Of a stretch of 5,899 bases of DNA, positions 1 to 5,665 are shown piece by piece; the stretch's first letter is position 1; every line of letters starts with the position of its first letter. This stretch comes from Sulfurovum sp. (GTDB lineage: Bacteria > Campylobacterota > Campylobacteria > Campylobacterales > Sulfurovaceae), in assembly GCA_026985755.1 (NCBI GenBank), contig JALSPX010000001.1, positions 1 to 5,899 on the forward strand. The letters run 5' to 3'. The notes beneath the pieces are model-generated. The model had not been told where the DNA came from. It saw only the letters and a program-made list of their open reading frames with translations, and searched no databases. Both the position numbers and the translations under genes were made by a program.

Positions 1-2
1 CA

Positions 3-74
3 AAGAAAGAAAACGAACCAAAAAAAAGAAAATGCAACCACTGTCGCGACTACAAGTTCCCTCTTTTAGGTTAA
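3..74 (+). CDS. 3' end of an unidentified gene, convergent with dnaX
   Basis: The frame starting at base 3 is open from the window edge to a TAA at 72-74 and encodes a 23-residue tail ending KCNHCRDYKFPLLG. It is Lys-rich and then has a Cys-x2-Cys pair (33-35 and 42-44), which could be half of a zinc knuckle or simply two cysteines. I do not recognise the family. The stop overlaps the dnaX stop on the other strand in a shared TTAA at 71-74, a common arrangement for tightly packed convergent genes. The frame from base 1 is also open to a TAG at 67-69, but its tail is a bland Thr/Ser/Lys string, so I prefer the CxxC frame. Only about 70 bases are visible, so both the frame choice and the existence of the gene are inference. 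Confidence 0.4.
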   Translation, partial: KKENEPKKRKCNHCRDYKFPLLG

Positions 75-1975
75 GCGTTTCTTTTTATTCTCACTTTTTT
101 CGGATCAAATAAGGCAATTGCTTCTTTGACCATAGGTTCTTGGAGTAGGGTGGAAGGGTCCTTTTCTTTGGCGGCTTCTGTGTTGCCTGCTTCGGGGGCA
201 ATGCATGAGCTTTTCATCTCTACCTCTTCTATCATAGAGCTTGTATCCGCATCGGAGTGTGGGGGCTTGGCTTCGACAGGCTCAGCCACCTTATTCACTA
301 AGTTTTCTGAATTTTCGGTCACTGAGCTTGTCGAAGTAGGCGAAGGGTTAACTACTTTTTTTTTAGCAATATTTACAATTTTTGTTTCCAACCCAAATAT
401 CTCTTTAACAAACATATTAATCACGCCCCAATGGGTGATGAGAGATTTTTTATCTTCTCCTTGGGCTTCTGATTCCCAAGTAAGTTTGTTATTTTCAAAA
501 GAGACAAAATGTATGTTGTTTTCAAAGCATGCACCCAAATCAAAATCTCTATCAAATATTTTTTGAATCAGTTTATCAAATGTTTTTTGATGTATATCTT
601 CCTTTCGTACATGAGTGGCTTCGACCACTTCGACAGGCTCAGCCACCGAACTTGTAACGGTAGGTTCAGCAGTCTTGGTAGTGTTGGTCACTGAGCTTGT
701 CGAAGTGGTTGAAGGAGAGGTATTATCTGTCGTGATAGATTCTTTCTCTTGTGGCGGTTCAAGGGATGATTTGCTCTCTTCCTCGCTTGTAGATGTAGGT
801 TTTTTTACAGGAAGCGTGGCTACAATTTCATCTTGCGTGATAGTGATCACTTCAGTAGGGGCAGAGACATCTGCTTTGACACTTGAGACCATAATCTCAG
901 AGACTTCAACCCCTTTGAGTTCATTCTCTAGTCCACGTATCATGGTGTCTATATCTTTTATCTCTAGGCTTTCTATCATTTTAAAGAGTGCCAAAGAGAG
1001 GACAAATTCTCCATCACTGCCTAAAGCAAGTAAGCTTTTAGACTCTGCGATAACTCTGAAAAAACGTTCTATAATCATAGGGCTAAACTTGCCATTGCCT
1101 CCTAGAAGTAACTCTTTGAGGTAGAGAGTGAGTTCGTCGAGTATCATCTCTGCTTCATAGTCACGTGCCATGTTGATAAAGGCAAGTATTTTTGGGGTAT
1201 CTTTTGCCATAATGTCACCTAAAAGCGTCTCCAAATGGCTAGGTTCTATAATGCCAAGCATCCCTGTAACTGTCGCTACATCGACAAAGTTTTTAGAGTA
1301 GACGATGGCTTGGTCTGTGAGGGTAAGAGAGTCTCTTAAACTCCCCGCTCCCGAGCGTGCCAAAATCTCTAATGCATCTTTTTCAAACCCTATATTTTCG
1401 AGGTTTAAGATGTGCTCTAGGTGTTTAAGTACAAGATTTTGAGGGATCTTCTTAAATCTAAAGTGCTGTGTTCTAGAAAGAATAGTAGCAGGTAGCTTAA
1501 GTGGGTCAGTGGTCGCCAAGATAAACTTGACAAACTCAGGAGGCTCTTCTAGGGTTTTGAGTAGGGCATTAAAGGCTTGATTGGTCAGCATATGGACTTC
1601 ATCGATGATAAAGATTTTATAACGTGCTGAGCTTGGTTTGTATTTGGTATGCTCTATGAGGTCTTTGATATCATCGATACCACGGTTAGATGCCGCATCC
1701 ATCTCGATGATATCCATATGGCTACCCTCGCTTGCCATGGTACAATGGGTACAGCTCCCACATGGGTGTGCAGTGGCACCTTGTTCACACAGTAGTGCTT
1801 TGGCAAAAATACGTGCTGTGGAGGTTTTCCCAGAACCTCTAAGCCCAGAAAAAAGGTAGGCATGAGAGAGTCTGTTACCATCAAGTGCAAGTGATAAGGT
1901 CTGTGAGACTGCCTCTTGACCAATGAGGTCATCAAAAGTGGCAGGTCGGTATTTTCTTGCTAAGGCTAAAGACAC
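71..1975 (-). CDS. dnaX: DNA polymerase III subunit gamma/tau (clamp-loader ATPase)
   Basis: This is the ATPase subunit of the cytoplasmic clamp loader, which opens the beta clamp and, as tau, tethers polymerase and helicase. Visible in the 634 residues: AAA+ Walker A GLRGSGKT (44-51), zinc cysteines C63, C72, C75 and C78, Walker B IIDE (123-126), sensor 1 around ATTD (154-157), the SRT arginine-finger motif (R168) and sensor 2 SLRD (212-215). The helical collar domain runs to about 355. A Ser/Thr/Glu-rich linker (about 365-455) leads to a small folded segment (about 460-536), then a second linker and a basic tail with FDPKKVRIK (623-631). The start is GTG; AGGAG lies 5 nt upstream and the MSLALARKYRP start fits the family. 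Both linkers contain in-frame copies of one inverted repeat, giving matching TSTSSVT...VAEPVE peptides. An A9 run at codons 538-540 could give a shorter form. The peptidase gene upstream is divergent, so dnaX needs its own promoter in the gap. Confidence 0.97.
   Translation of the reverse strand: MSLALARKYRPATFDDLIGQEAVSQTLSLALDGNRLSHAYLFSGLRGSGKTSTARIFAKALLCEQGATAHPCGSCTHCTMASEGSHMDIIEMDAASNRGIDDIKDLIEHTKYKPSSARYKIFIIDEVHMLTNQAFNALLKTLEEPPEFVKFILATTDPLKLPATILSRTQHFRFKKIPQNLVLKHLEHILNLENIGFEKDALEILARSGAGSLRDSLTLTDQAIVYSKNFVDVATVTGMLGIIEPSHLETLLGDIMAKDTPKILAFINMARDYEAEMILDELTLYLKELLLGGNGKFSPMIIERFFRVIAESKSLLALGSDGEFVLSLALFKMIESLEIKDIDTMIRGLENELKGVEVSEIMVSSVKADVSAPTEVITITQDEIVATLPVKKPTSTSEEESKSSLEPPQEKESITTDNTSPSTTSTSSVTNTTKTAEPTVTSSVAEPVEVVEATHVRKEDIHQKTFDKLIQKIFDRDFDLGACFENNIHFVSFENNKLTWESEAQGEDKKSLITHWGVINMFVKEIFGLETKIVNIAKKKVVNPSPTSTSSVTENSENLVNKVAEPVEAKPPHSDADTSSMIEEVEMKSSCIAPEAGNTEAAKEKDPSTLLQEPMVKEAIALFDPKKVRIKRNA
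271..336. repeat. Inverted repeat inside dnaX (CTTCGACA/CTGAG family), copy 1
   Basis: The left arm at 271-290 (CTTCGACAGGCTCAGCCACC) and the right arm at 317-336 (GGTCACTGAGCTTGTCGAAG) are reverse complements with 3 mismatches in 20, around a 26-nt loop. In the dnaX mRNA this gives 17 Watson-Crick pairs and one G-U pair. It encodes residues about 547-569, from TSTSSVT to VAEPVEA. Similar TTCGACA...CTGAG repeats are scattered through many environmental bacterial genomes; that is from memory and was not searched here. Confidence 0.9.
356..364 (-). other. A9 slippery run in dnaX mRNA
   Basis: Nine consecutive T on the plus strand read as AAA AAA AAA (Lys538-Lys540) in dnaX, after GCT and before GTA. 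Loss of one A leads at once to TAG. Gain of one A, or a -1 ribosomal shift, gives Ser-Ser-TAA. Either event makes a product of 540-542 residues without the last 94. A9 is also the length at which transcriptional slippage is known to make gamma from dnaX in Thermus thermophilus. That slippage happens here is inference. Confidence 0.45.
621..712. repeat. Inverted repeat inside dnaX (CTTCGACA/CTGAG family), copy 2
   Basis: Arms at 621-647 and 686-712 are reverse complements at 23 of 27 positions, around a 38-nt loop. The inner 20 bases of each arm (628-647 and 686-705) are identical to the two arms of copy 1, but the loops are unrelated. It encodes residues about 422-452 of DnaX, again TSTSSVT followed by VAEPVE, in the same reading frame as copy 1. 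The two copies flank the small folded segment at about 460-536. Confidence 0.9.
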
Positions 1976-1980
1976 AATAT

Positions 1981-1985
1981 CTCCT
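1981..1985 (-). promoter_or_regulatory. Ribosome binding site fixing the dnaX GTG start
   Basis: The minus strand reads AGGAG, then 5 nt (ATATT), then GTG at 1975-1973. No in-frame ATG lies nearby with a better site, and the protein from this GTG starts where the DnaX family starts. It lies just downstream, in mRNA terms, of the repeat that begins at 1994. Confidence 0.8.
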
Positions 1986-1993
1986 GTGTACCT

Positions 1994-2081
1994 CTCGTTC
2001 CCAACGTCCTCGTTGGGAATGCTTTTACTGGTCTCTATCAGTTTTCAGTATGCATTCCCACGCAGGAGCGATGGGAACGAG
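1994..2081. repeat. REP/BIME-like composite hairpin repeat in the dnaX leader
   Basis: Two related units face each other, at 1994-2022 and 2052-2081. The outer ends CTCGTTCCCA and TGGGAACGAG are perfect complements, and GGGAATGC at 2015-2022 pairs with GCATTCCC at 2052-2059. Each unit is itself a hairpin: TTCCCAACG, loop TCCT, CGTTGGGAA (1998-2019, perfect 9-bp stem), and TTCCCACGC, loop AGGA, GCG-A-TGGGAA (2055-2077, one bulged A). The sequence can therefore fold as one long stem or as two small ones. The design is that of a REP pair of the kind moved by TnpA-REP (RAYT) transposases. No such gene is in the window and I see no clear target duplication. Confidence 0.85.
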
Positions 2082-2100
2082 TTGGTAAATTCGTAGTAAT

Positions 2101-2106
2101 ATTGTA
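2101..2106 (-). promoter_or_regulatory. Possible dnaX -10 box
   Basis: The minus strand reads TACAAT, 5 of 6 to the TATAAT consensus, in an AT-rich stretch about 126 bp from the dnaX start. There is no convincing -35, which is normal for this group. It is the best minus-strand candidate outside the hairpin repeat. If it is used, the mRNA leader would be nearly 120 nt and would carry the whole repeat. Confidence 0.27.
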
Positions 2107-2125
2107 GTTAAATTTTACTTTTGGC

Positions 2126-2134
2126 TGGTATAAT
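2126..2134 (+). promoter_or_regulatory. Promoter of the metallopeptidase gene (extended -10)
   Basis: TGGTATAAT gives a perfect TATAAT at 2129-2134 with a TGn extension, preceded by a T-rich tract (2112-2122) and no clear -35, as is usual for epsilonproteobacterial sigma-70 promoters. Transcription would start near 2141, leaving a leader of about 20 nt that holds the AAGG ribosome site at 2151-2154. Confidence 0.65.
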
Positions 2135-2161
2135 TGATTAAATAATTATCAAGGTTTTAAC

Positions 2162-3046
2162 ATGAAAATGGATAACGAACACGAAAGTCGTAATGTAGAT
2201 GATAGGCGTAGCTCTTCTGGTGGGGGTAGACGAGGACTTCCTTCTATGGGAATGATGATGATGGTTTGGCCCATGATTAAGCCTTTACTTAAAACAAAGT
2301 TTGGTTGGGCTGTCATCGGACTAGGAGCAGTGGCATATTTTTCTGGGTTTAACCCACTTTCTTTGGTGGGCATGGGAGGTGCTTCTTCTTCTCCCACAGA
2401 TAAGGTAGCAGATGAAAAGCAGGCTGTCTTTATCAAAAAGGTCTTGAGAAGTACGGAAGAAGTATGGAATGAGGTCCTTCCTGAGTATGGCATGAGATAT
2501 AAAGAACCAGTGATGGTACTTTACCGTGGGTCTACACGTTCTGGATGTGGACATGCTTCTGCACAGATGGGACCTTTTTACTGTCCTGCTGATCAAAAAG
2601 TCTATTTAGATTTAGGTTTCTTTGATGAACTCGCACGTCGTCATAATGCACCAGGAGATTTTGCACAAGCCTATGTATTGGCACATGAAATAGGACACCA
2701 TATTCAAAATATGCAAGGTACACTTGACAAAGTGCAAAGTGCCAAACAAAGCTGGGGAAACAGCTCTAAAGCCAATGCGCTACAAGTGAAAGTCGAACTC
2801 CAAGCAGACTGTTATGCTGGCGTATGGGCAAATCGTGCACACAAAAAGTTTGGTATTTTAGAAAAAGGGGATATTGAAGAAGCACTCAATGCCGCCAGTT
2901 CTATTGGGGATGATAAACTCCAAAGAGAAGCCACAGGACATGTACGCCCAGATGCCTTTACGCATGGAAGTTCTGCACAACGTATCGAATGGTTCAGACG
3001 AGGGCTTGCATCTGGTGATTTGAGGCAGTGTAATACGTTTCAATAA
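2162..3046 (+). CDS. ypfJ: Membrane-anchored neutral zinc metallopeptidase (YpfJ family)
   Basis: A predicted zinc-dependent peptidase of 294 residues, close to the roughly 287 of E. coli YpfJ; its substrate is unknown. The N-terminus carries the family signature NVDDRR (11-16), a Gly/Met-rich stretch including MGMMMM, and one membrane segment at about 47-69 with basic residues before it, so the catalytic part is probably periplasmic. Next come SGCGHASAQMGPFYCPAD (127-144), the zinc-binding helix HEIGHH (175-180) with catalytic E176, ELQADC (212-217), where E212 is the likely third zinc ligand, and FTHGSSAQR (266-274). Cysteines 129, 141, 217 and 290 could form disulfides, which fits an exported domain. 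The ATG has AAGG 7 nt upstream. It is transcribed away from dnaX and separately from leuS, so it looks monocistronic. The family is certain; the physiological role is not known. Confidence 0.95.
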   Translation: MKMDNEHESRNVDDRRSSSGGGRRGLPSMGMMMMVWPMIKPLLKTKFGWAVIGLGAVAYFSGFNPLSLVGMGGASSSPTDKVADEKQAVFIKKVLRSTEEVWNEVLPEYGMRYKEPVMVLYRGSTRSGCGHASAQMGPFYCPADQKVYLDLGFFDELARRHNAPGDFAQAYVLAHEIGHHIQNMQGTLDKVQSAKQSWGNSSKANALQVKVELQADCYAGVWANRAHKKFGILEKGDIEEALNAASSIGDDKLQREATGHVRPDAFTHGSSAQRIEWFRRGLASGDLRQCNTFQ

Positions 3047-3062
3047 GCCAAAAGGCTTATTG
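3041..3062 (+). terminator. Stem-loop at the end of the metallopeptidase gene
   Basis: CAATAAGCC, loop AAAA, GGCTTATTG form a perfect 9-bp stem that includes the TAA stop codon. No T-tract follows on the plus strand (AAAAATTAG does), so it is not a standard intrinsic terminator. It may protect the 3' end or act with Rho. Confidence 0.35.
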
Positions 3063-3065
3063 AAA

Positions 3066-3147
3066 AATTAGAAATTAGAAATTAGAAATGAAAATATTTT
3101 AAAAGAGTCACTTGCAATTTCTAATTTCTAATTTCTAATTTCTAATT
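3066..3147. repeat. Inverted array of AATTTCT heptamers upstream of leuS
   Basis: The left arm has three AGAAATT-type heptamers (3070-3090, after AATT at 3066). The right arm has four exact AATTTCT heptamers (3116-3143) and a partial fifth. The 24 bases at 3066-3089 are an exact reverse complement of 3117-3140 and also of 3124-3147, so the hairpin can form in two registers one heptamer apart. The stem is nearly all A-T. The array ends 8 bases before the leuS -10 box. Heptamers of this type also occur inside lptE. Confidence 0.92.
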
Positions 3148-3154
3148 CATTAGC

Positions 3155-3160
3155 TATAAT
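3155..3160 (+). promoter_or_regulatory. leuS -10 box
   Basis: A perfect TATAAT, 28 bp before the preferred leuS start. The position of a -35 box, about 17 bp upstream (3132-3137), falls inside the heptamer array and reads TTTCTA, not TTGACA. Transcription would start near 3167, giving a leader of about 20 nt. Confidence 0.6.
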
Positions 3161-3177
3161 TCCACAAAAGATTAATT

Positions 3178-3181
3178 AGGA
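3178..3181 (+). promoter_or_regulatory. Ribosome binding site that decides the leuS start
   Basis: AGGA lies 7 nt before the ATG at 3189 but only 1 nt before the upstream in-frame ATG at 3183. Normal Shine-Dalgarno spacing therefore favours 3189 and the start MSYNPNEIEAKWQ. Confidence 0.7.
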
Positions 3182-3188
3182 AATGATA

Positions 3189-5630
3189 ATGAGTTACAAT
3201 CCAAATGAGATTGAAGCCAAATGGCAAAAAAAATGGGAGGATGAGAAGGCTTTTGAGCCTGATGATGCTCTAAGCAGAAAAAAGAAATATATTCTCTCTA
3301 TGTTCCCTTTCCCAAGTGGTCGTTTACATATGGGGCATGTGCGTAATTACGCTATTGGGGATGCCTTTGCACGTTACTATAGAAAACAAGATTTTAATGT
3401 ACTCCATCCTATAGGTTGGGATGCTTTTGGTATGCCTGCAGAGAATGCGGCTATCAAACATGGCAGACACCCCAAAGAGTGGACGTATTCGAACATAGAC
3501 TACATGAGAAAAGAGCTTAATACCCTTGGACTCTCTTTTTCAAAAACACGTGAGTTTGCCACCTGTGATCCACTCTATACCAAATGGGAGCAAGAGTTTA
3601 TCATCAAGATGTTTGAAGAGGGGTTACTCTACCGTGAGTCTACGACGGTCAACTGGTGTGAGGCGTGTCATACCGTCCTTGCCAATGAACAAGTAGAAGA
3701 GGGATGCTGTTGGCGTTGTGACAATGAGGTAGAACTCAAAGAGATGCCAGGGTACTACCTAGACATCATCAAGTATGCAGATGATTTACTAGGTGACTTG
3801 AAACAGCTTGAGGGTAAATGGCCAAACCAAGTACTCACCATGCAAAGCAACTGGATAGGAAAATCACAAGGGCTGGAATTTAACTTTGAGTTAAGTGAGG
3901 AATCTAAAGCGAAATTGGGTGGAAATTTTGAGAAATATACGGTGTTTACTACCCGTCCAGATACCATTTATGGAGTGACCTATTCTGCGTTAGCTGCTGA
4001 ACATCCTATTACGAAATATTTGTTGGATAACGATTTAGTAGACGCAGATGTGGCTGAAAAAATAGTGACTATCTCAAACATGACAGAAATAGAACGTGCC
4101 AAAGAGGGTAAAGAGGGGTATGACTTGGGACTTACTGTCATTCATCCACTCACACGTGAAGAGATACCTGTATGGACGGCAAACTTTGTACTTGCCTCTT
4201 ATGGTGGTGGTGCGGTGATGGCTGTGCCTGCACATGATGAGAGAGACTTTGAGTTTGCTACCAAGTATGGCTTGCCTATCAAACGTGTGATAGCTGGTGG
4301 TGATGACTTGCCTTATACAGCTGAGGGTGCTTTAGAAAACTCAGAGTTGTTTACGGGGATGCTGAACAAAGAGGCACAAAAAGAGATTATTGCTATGTTT
4401 GAGGCAAAAGCCTTAGGTAAAGGTACAACCAACTACAAGCTAAGAAACTGGGGAATCTCTCGTCAACGTTACTGGGGAGCACCGATACCATTTGTACATT
4501 GTGACTCTTGTGGATTAGTGGCTGAAAAGGTAGAGAATTTGCCTATCGCCTTACCTGATGATGTAGAGATTACAGGTGAAGGAAATCCCCTAGAAAATCA
4601 CCCTACATGGAAAAACTGTACCTGTCCGAAGTGTGGCAAAGACGCCACGCGTGAGACCGATACGCTTGATACCTTTGTGCAGTCTAGCTGGTATCAGTTC
4701 CGCTATGCGACCAATCCTAACAAATGGAATACCACAGGGATAGACAAGGATGATGCAAACTACTGGCTAGGTGTAGACCAGTATATCGGTGGGATAGAAC
4801 ATGCTATTTTACATCTGCTTTATGCACGTTTTTTCACTAAAGTGCTACGTGACCTTGGCTACCATGATATCGATGAGCCTTTTGAGAATTTGCTTACGCA
4901 AGGTATGGTACTCATGGATGGGGCGAAGATGTCCAAGTCTAAAGGTAACACTGTAGACCCTGATGCATTGGTAGAGAAGTATGGTGCAGACACAGCAAGA
5001 CTCTTTACCCTTTTTGCAGCACCACCTGCTAAAGAGCTAGAGTGGAATGACTCAGCAGTAGAGGGTGCGTTTAGGTTTATAAAAAAGCTTTATGATAGAA
5101 ATACTAAGGTTATAGGCAAAACATTGCCAACGATAGACCAAAGTAGCTTAAGCAAGGAGAGCAAACTTGCACGGGTAAAAGTCTATGAAGCCTTACAAAA
5201 ATCTACGGATGTCTATGAAAAAACATTTGCATTCAATACACTCATCGCTGCATGTATGGAAGCACTCAATGCACTAGACAAACAAGATGATGGGGAGGTA
5301 TGGACAGAAGGGATGTATATTATGCTTAATCTCCTGGAGCCCATCATTCCACATGTGACAACTGAGCTTTCTGAAATGCTATTTGAGCGAGAGAACTTAA
5401 AAGCAAAACTTGAGCTAAAAGAAGAAGTCTTTGTACAAGACAGCATCAACTATATGGTGATGATAGGTGGTAAGAAACGTGCAGAAGTGGAAGTAAGTCC
5501 ATCTGCTTCACAAGAGGAGATACTCGCCTCTGCCAAAGAAGCAGGGGCTAAGTGGTTAGAGGGTATGATAATAGTCAAAGAGATAGTAGTACCCAATAAA
5601 TTGGTAAATTTAGCTGTCAAGCCTCATTAA
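3189..5630 (+). CDS. leuS: Leucyl-tRNA synthetase
   Basis: This cytoplasmic class I synthetase charges tRNA-Leu with leucine using ATP. It has 813 residues from the preferred ATG at 3189 (815 from the ATG at 3183), a normal bacterial length. Residues from 3189: the HIGH-type motif HMGH (47-50); a zinc knuckle, CEAC (157-160) with CCWRC (173-177); the CP1 editing domain with its Thr-rich TTRPDT (254-259) and GGGAVMAVPAHDERD (339-353), so proofreading of mischarged tRNA looks intact; a second Cys pair set, CDSC (438-441) and CPKC (479-482); the KMSKS loop (580-584); an anticodon-binding helical domain (about 625-735); and a C-terminal domain ending IVVPNKLVNLAVKPH. No frameshift or missing motif is seen. 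It has its own promoter at 3155 and probably reads through into lptE 35 bp downstream, the same order as leuS-lptE in E. coli. Confidence 0.98.
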   Translation: MSYNPNEIEAKWQKKWEDEKAFEPDDALSRKKKYILSMFPFPSGRLHMGHVRNYAIGDAFARYYRKQDFNVLHPIGWDAFGMPAENAAIKHGRHPKEWTYSNIDYMRKELNTLGLSFSKTREFATCDPLYTKWEQEFIIKMFEEGLLYRESTTVNWCEACHTVLANEQVEEGCCWRCDNEVELKEMPGYYLDIIKYADDLLGDLKQLEGKWPNQVLTMQSNWIGKSQGLEFNFELSEESKAKLGGNFEKYTVFTTRPDTIYGVTYSALAAEHPITKYLLDNDLVDADVAEKIVTISNMTEIERAKEGKEGYDLGLTVIHPLTREEIPVWTANFVLASYGGGAVMAVPAHDERDFEFATKYGLPIKRVIAGGDDLPYTAEGALENSELFTGMLNKEAQKEIIAMFEAKALGKGTTNYKLRNWGISRQRYWGAPIPFVHCDSCGLVAEKVENLPIALPDDVEITGEGNPLENHPTWKNCTCPKCGKDATRETDTLDTFVQSSWYQFRYATNPNKWNTTGIDKDDANYWLGVDQYIGGIEHAILHLLYARFFTKVLRDLGYHDIDEPFENLLTQGMVLMDGAKMSKSKGNTVDPDALVEKYGADTARLFTLFAAPPAKELEWNDSAVEGAFRFIKKLYDRNTKVIGKTLPTIDQSSLSKESKLARVKVYEALQKSTDVYEKTFAFNTLIAACMEALNALDKQDDGEVWTEGMYIMLNLLEPIIPHVTTELSEMLFERENLKAKLELKEEVFVQDSINYMVMIGGKKRAEVEVSPSASQEEILASAKEAGAKWLEGMIIVKEIVVPNKLVNLAVKPH

Positions 5631-5654
5631 TTTAAAAGTAGGAATGTAGAAATT

Positions 5655-5660
5655 GAAGGA
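5655..5660 (+). promoter_or_regulatory. Ribosome binding site of lptE
   Basis: GAAGGA lies 5 nt before the ATG at 5666, inside the 35-bp gap after leuS. I see no terminator and no good promoter in this gap, which supports co-transcription. Confidence 0.7.
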
Positions 5661-5665
5661 TAACT

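Noticed and set aside
1..69. Frame from base 1 ending in TAG at 67-69 as the true left-hand gene
   Set aside because: Its tail is a low-complexity Thr/Ser/Lys string; the base-3 frame gives a more protein-like CxxC tail. With so little sequence this is a preference, not a proof.
126..1124. Plus-strand open frames across dnaX, rich in Ser/Thr/Val (for example 615-1124)
   Set aside because: They lie antisense to a clear DnaX coding frame, match no family I know, and their apparent pattern comes from the inverted repeats and the Ser/Thr-rich linker of dnaX.
1638..1935. Open frames on either strand within the DnaX ATPase domain
   Set aside because: They overlap the Walker and zinc motifs of DnaX in other frames; they are shadows without their own ribosome site.
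1976..2161. Small RNA such as SRP RNA or a tRNA next to dnaX
   Set aside because: The hairpins are explained by the inverted REP-like units; no cloverleaf or SRP-type GGAA tetraloop helix was found.
2149..2723. Minus-strand open frames opposite the metallopeptidase gene
   Set aside because: They are antisense to conserved family motifs and lack start signals or recognisable domains.
3066..3147. CRISPR array
   Set aside because: The repeats are 7-base units without spacers and face each other as an inverted array.
3183..3188. ATG at 3183 as the leuS start
   Set aside because: It is only 1 nt after AGGA, while the in-frame ATG at 3189 has 7-nt spacing and gives a typical LeuS N-terminus. The difference is two residues.
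3226..3233. A8 run in leuS as a slippage or frameshift site
   Set aside because: It encodes Gln-Lys-Lys in a conserved N-terminal segment of an essential enzyme, has no evident downstream structure, and A runs are common in this AT-rich DNA.
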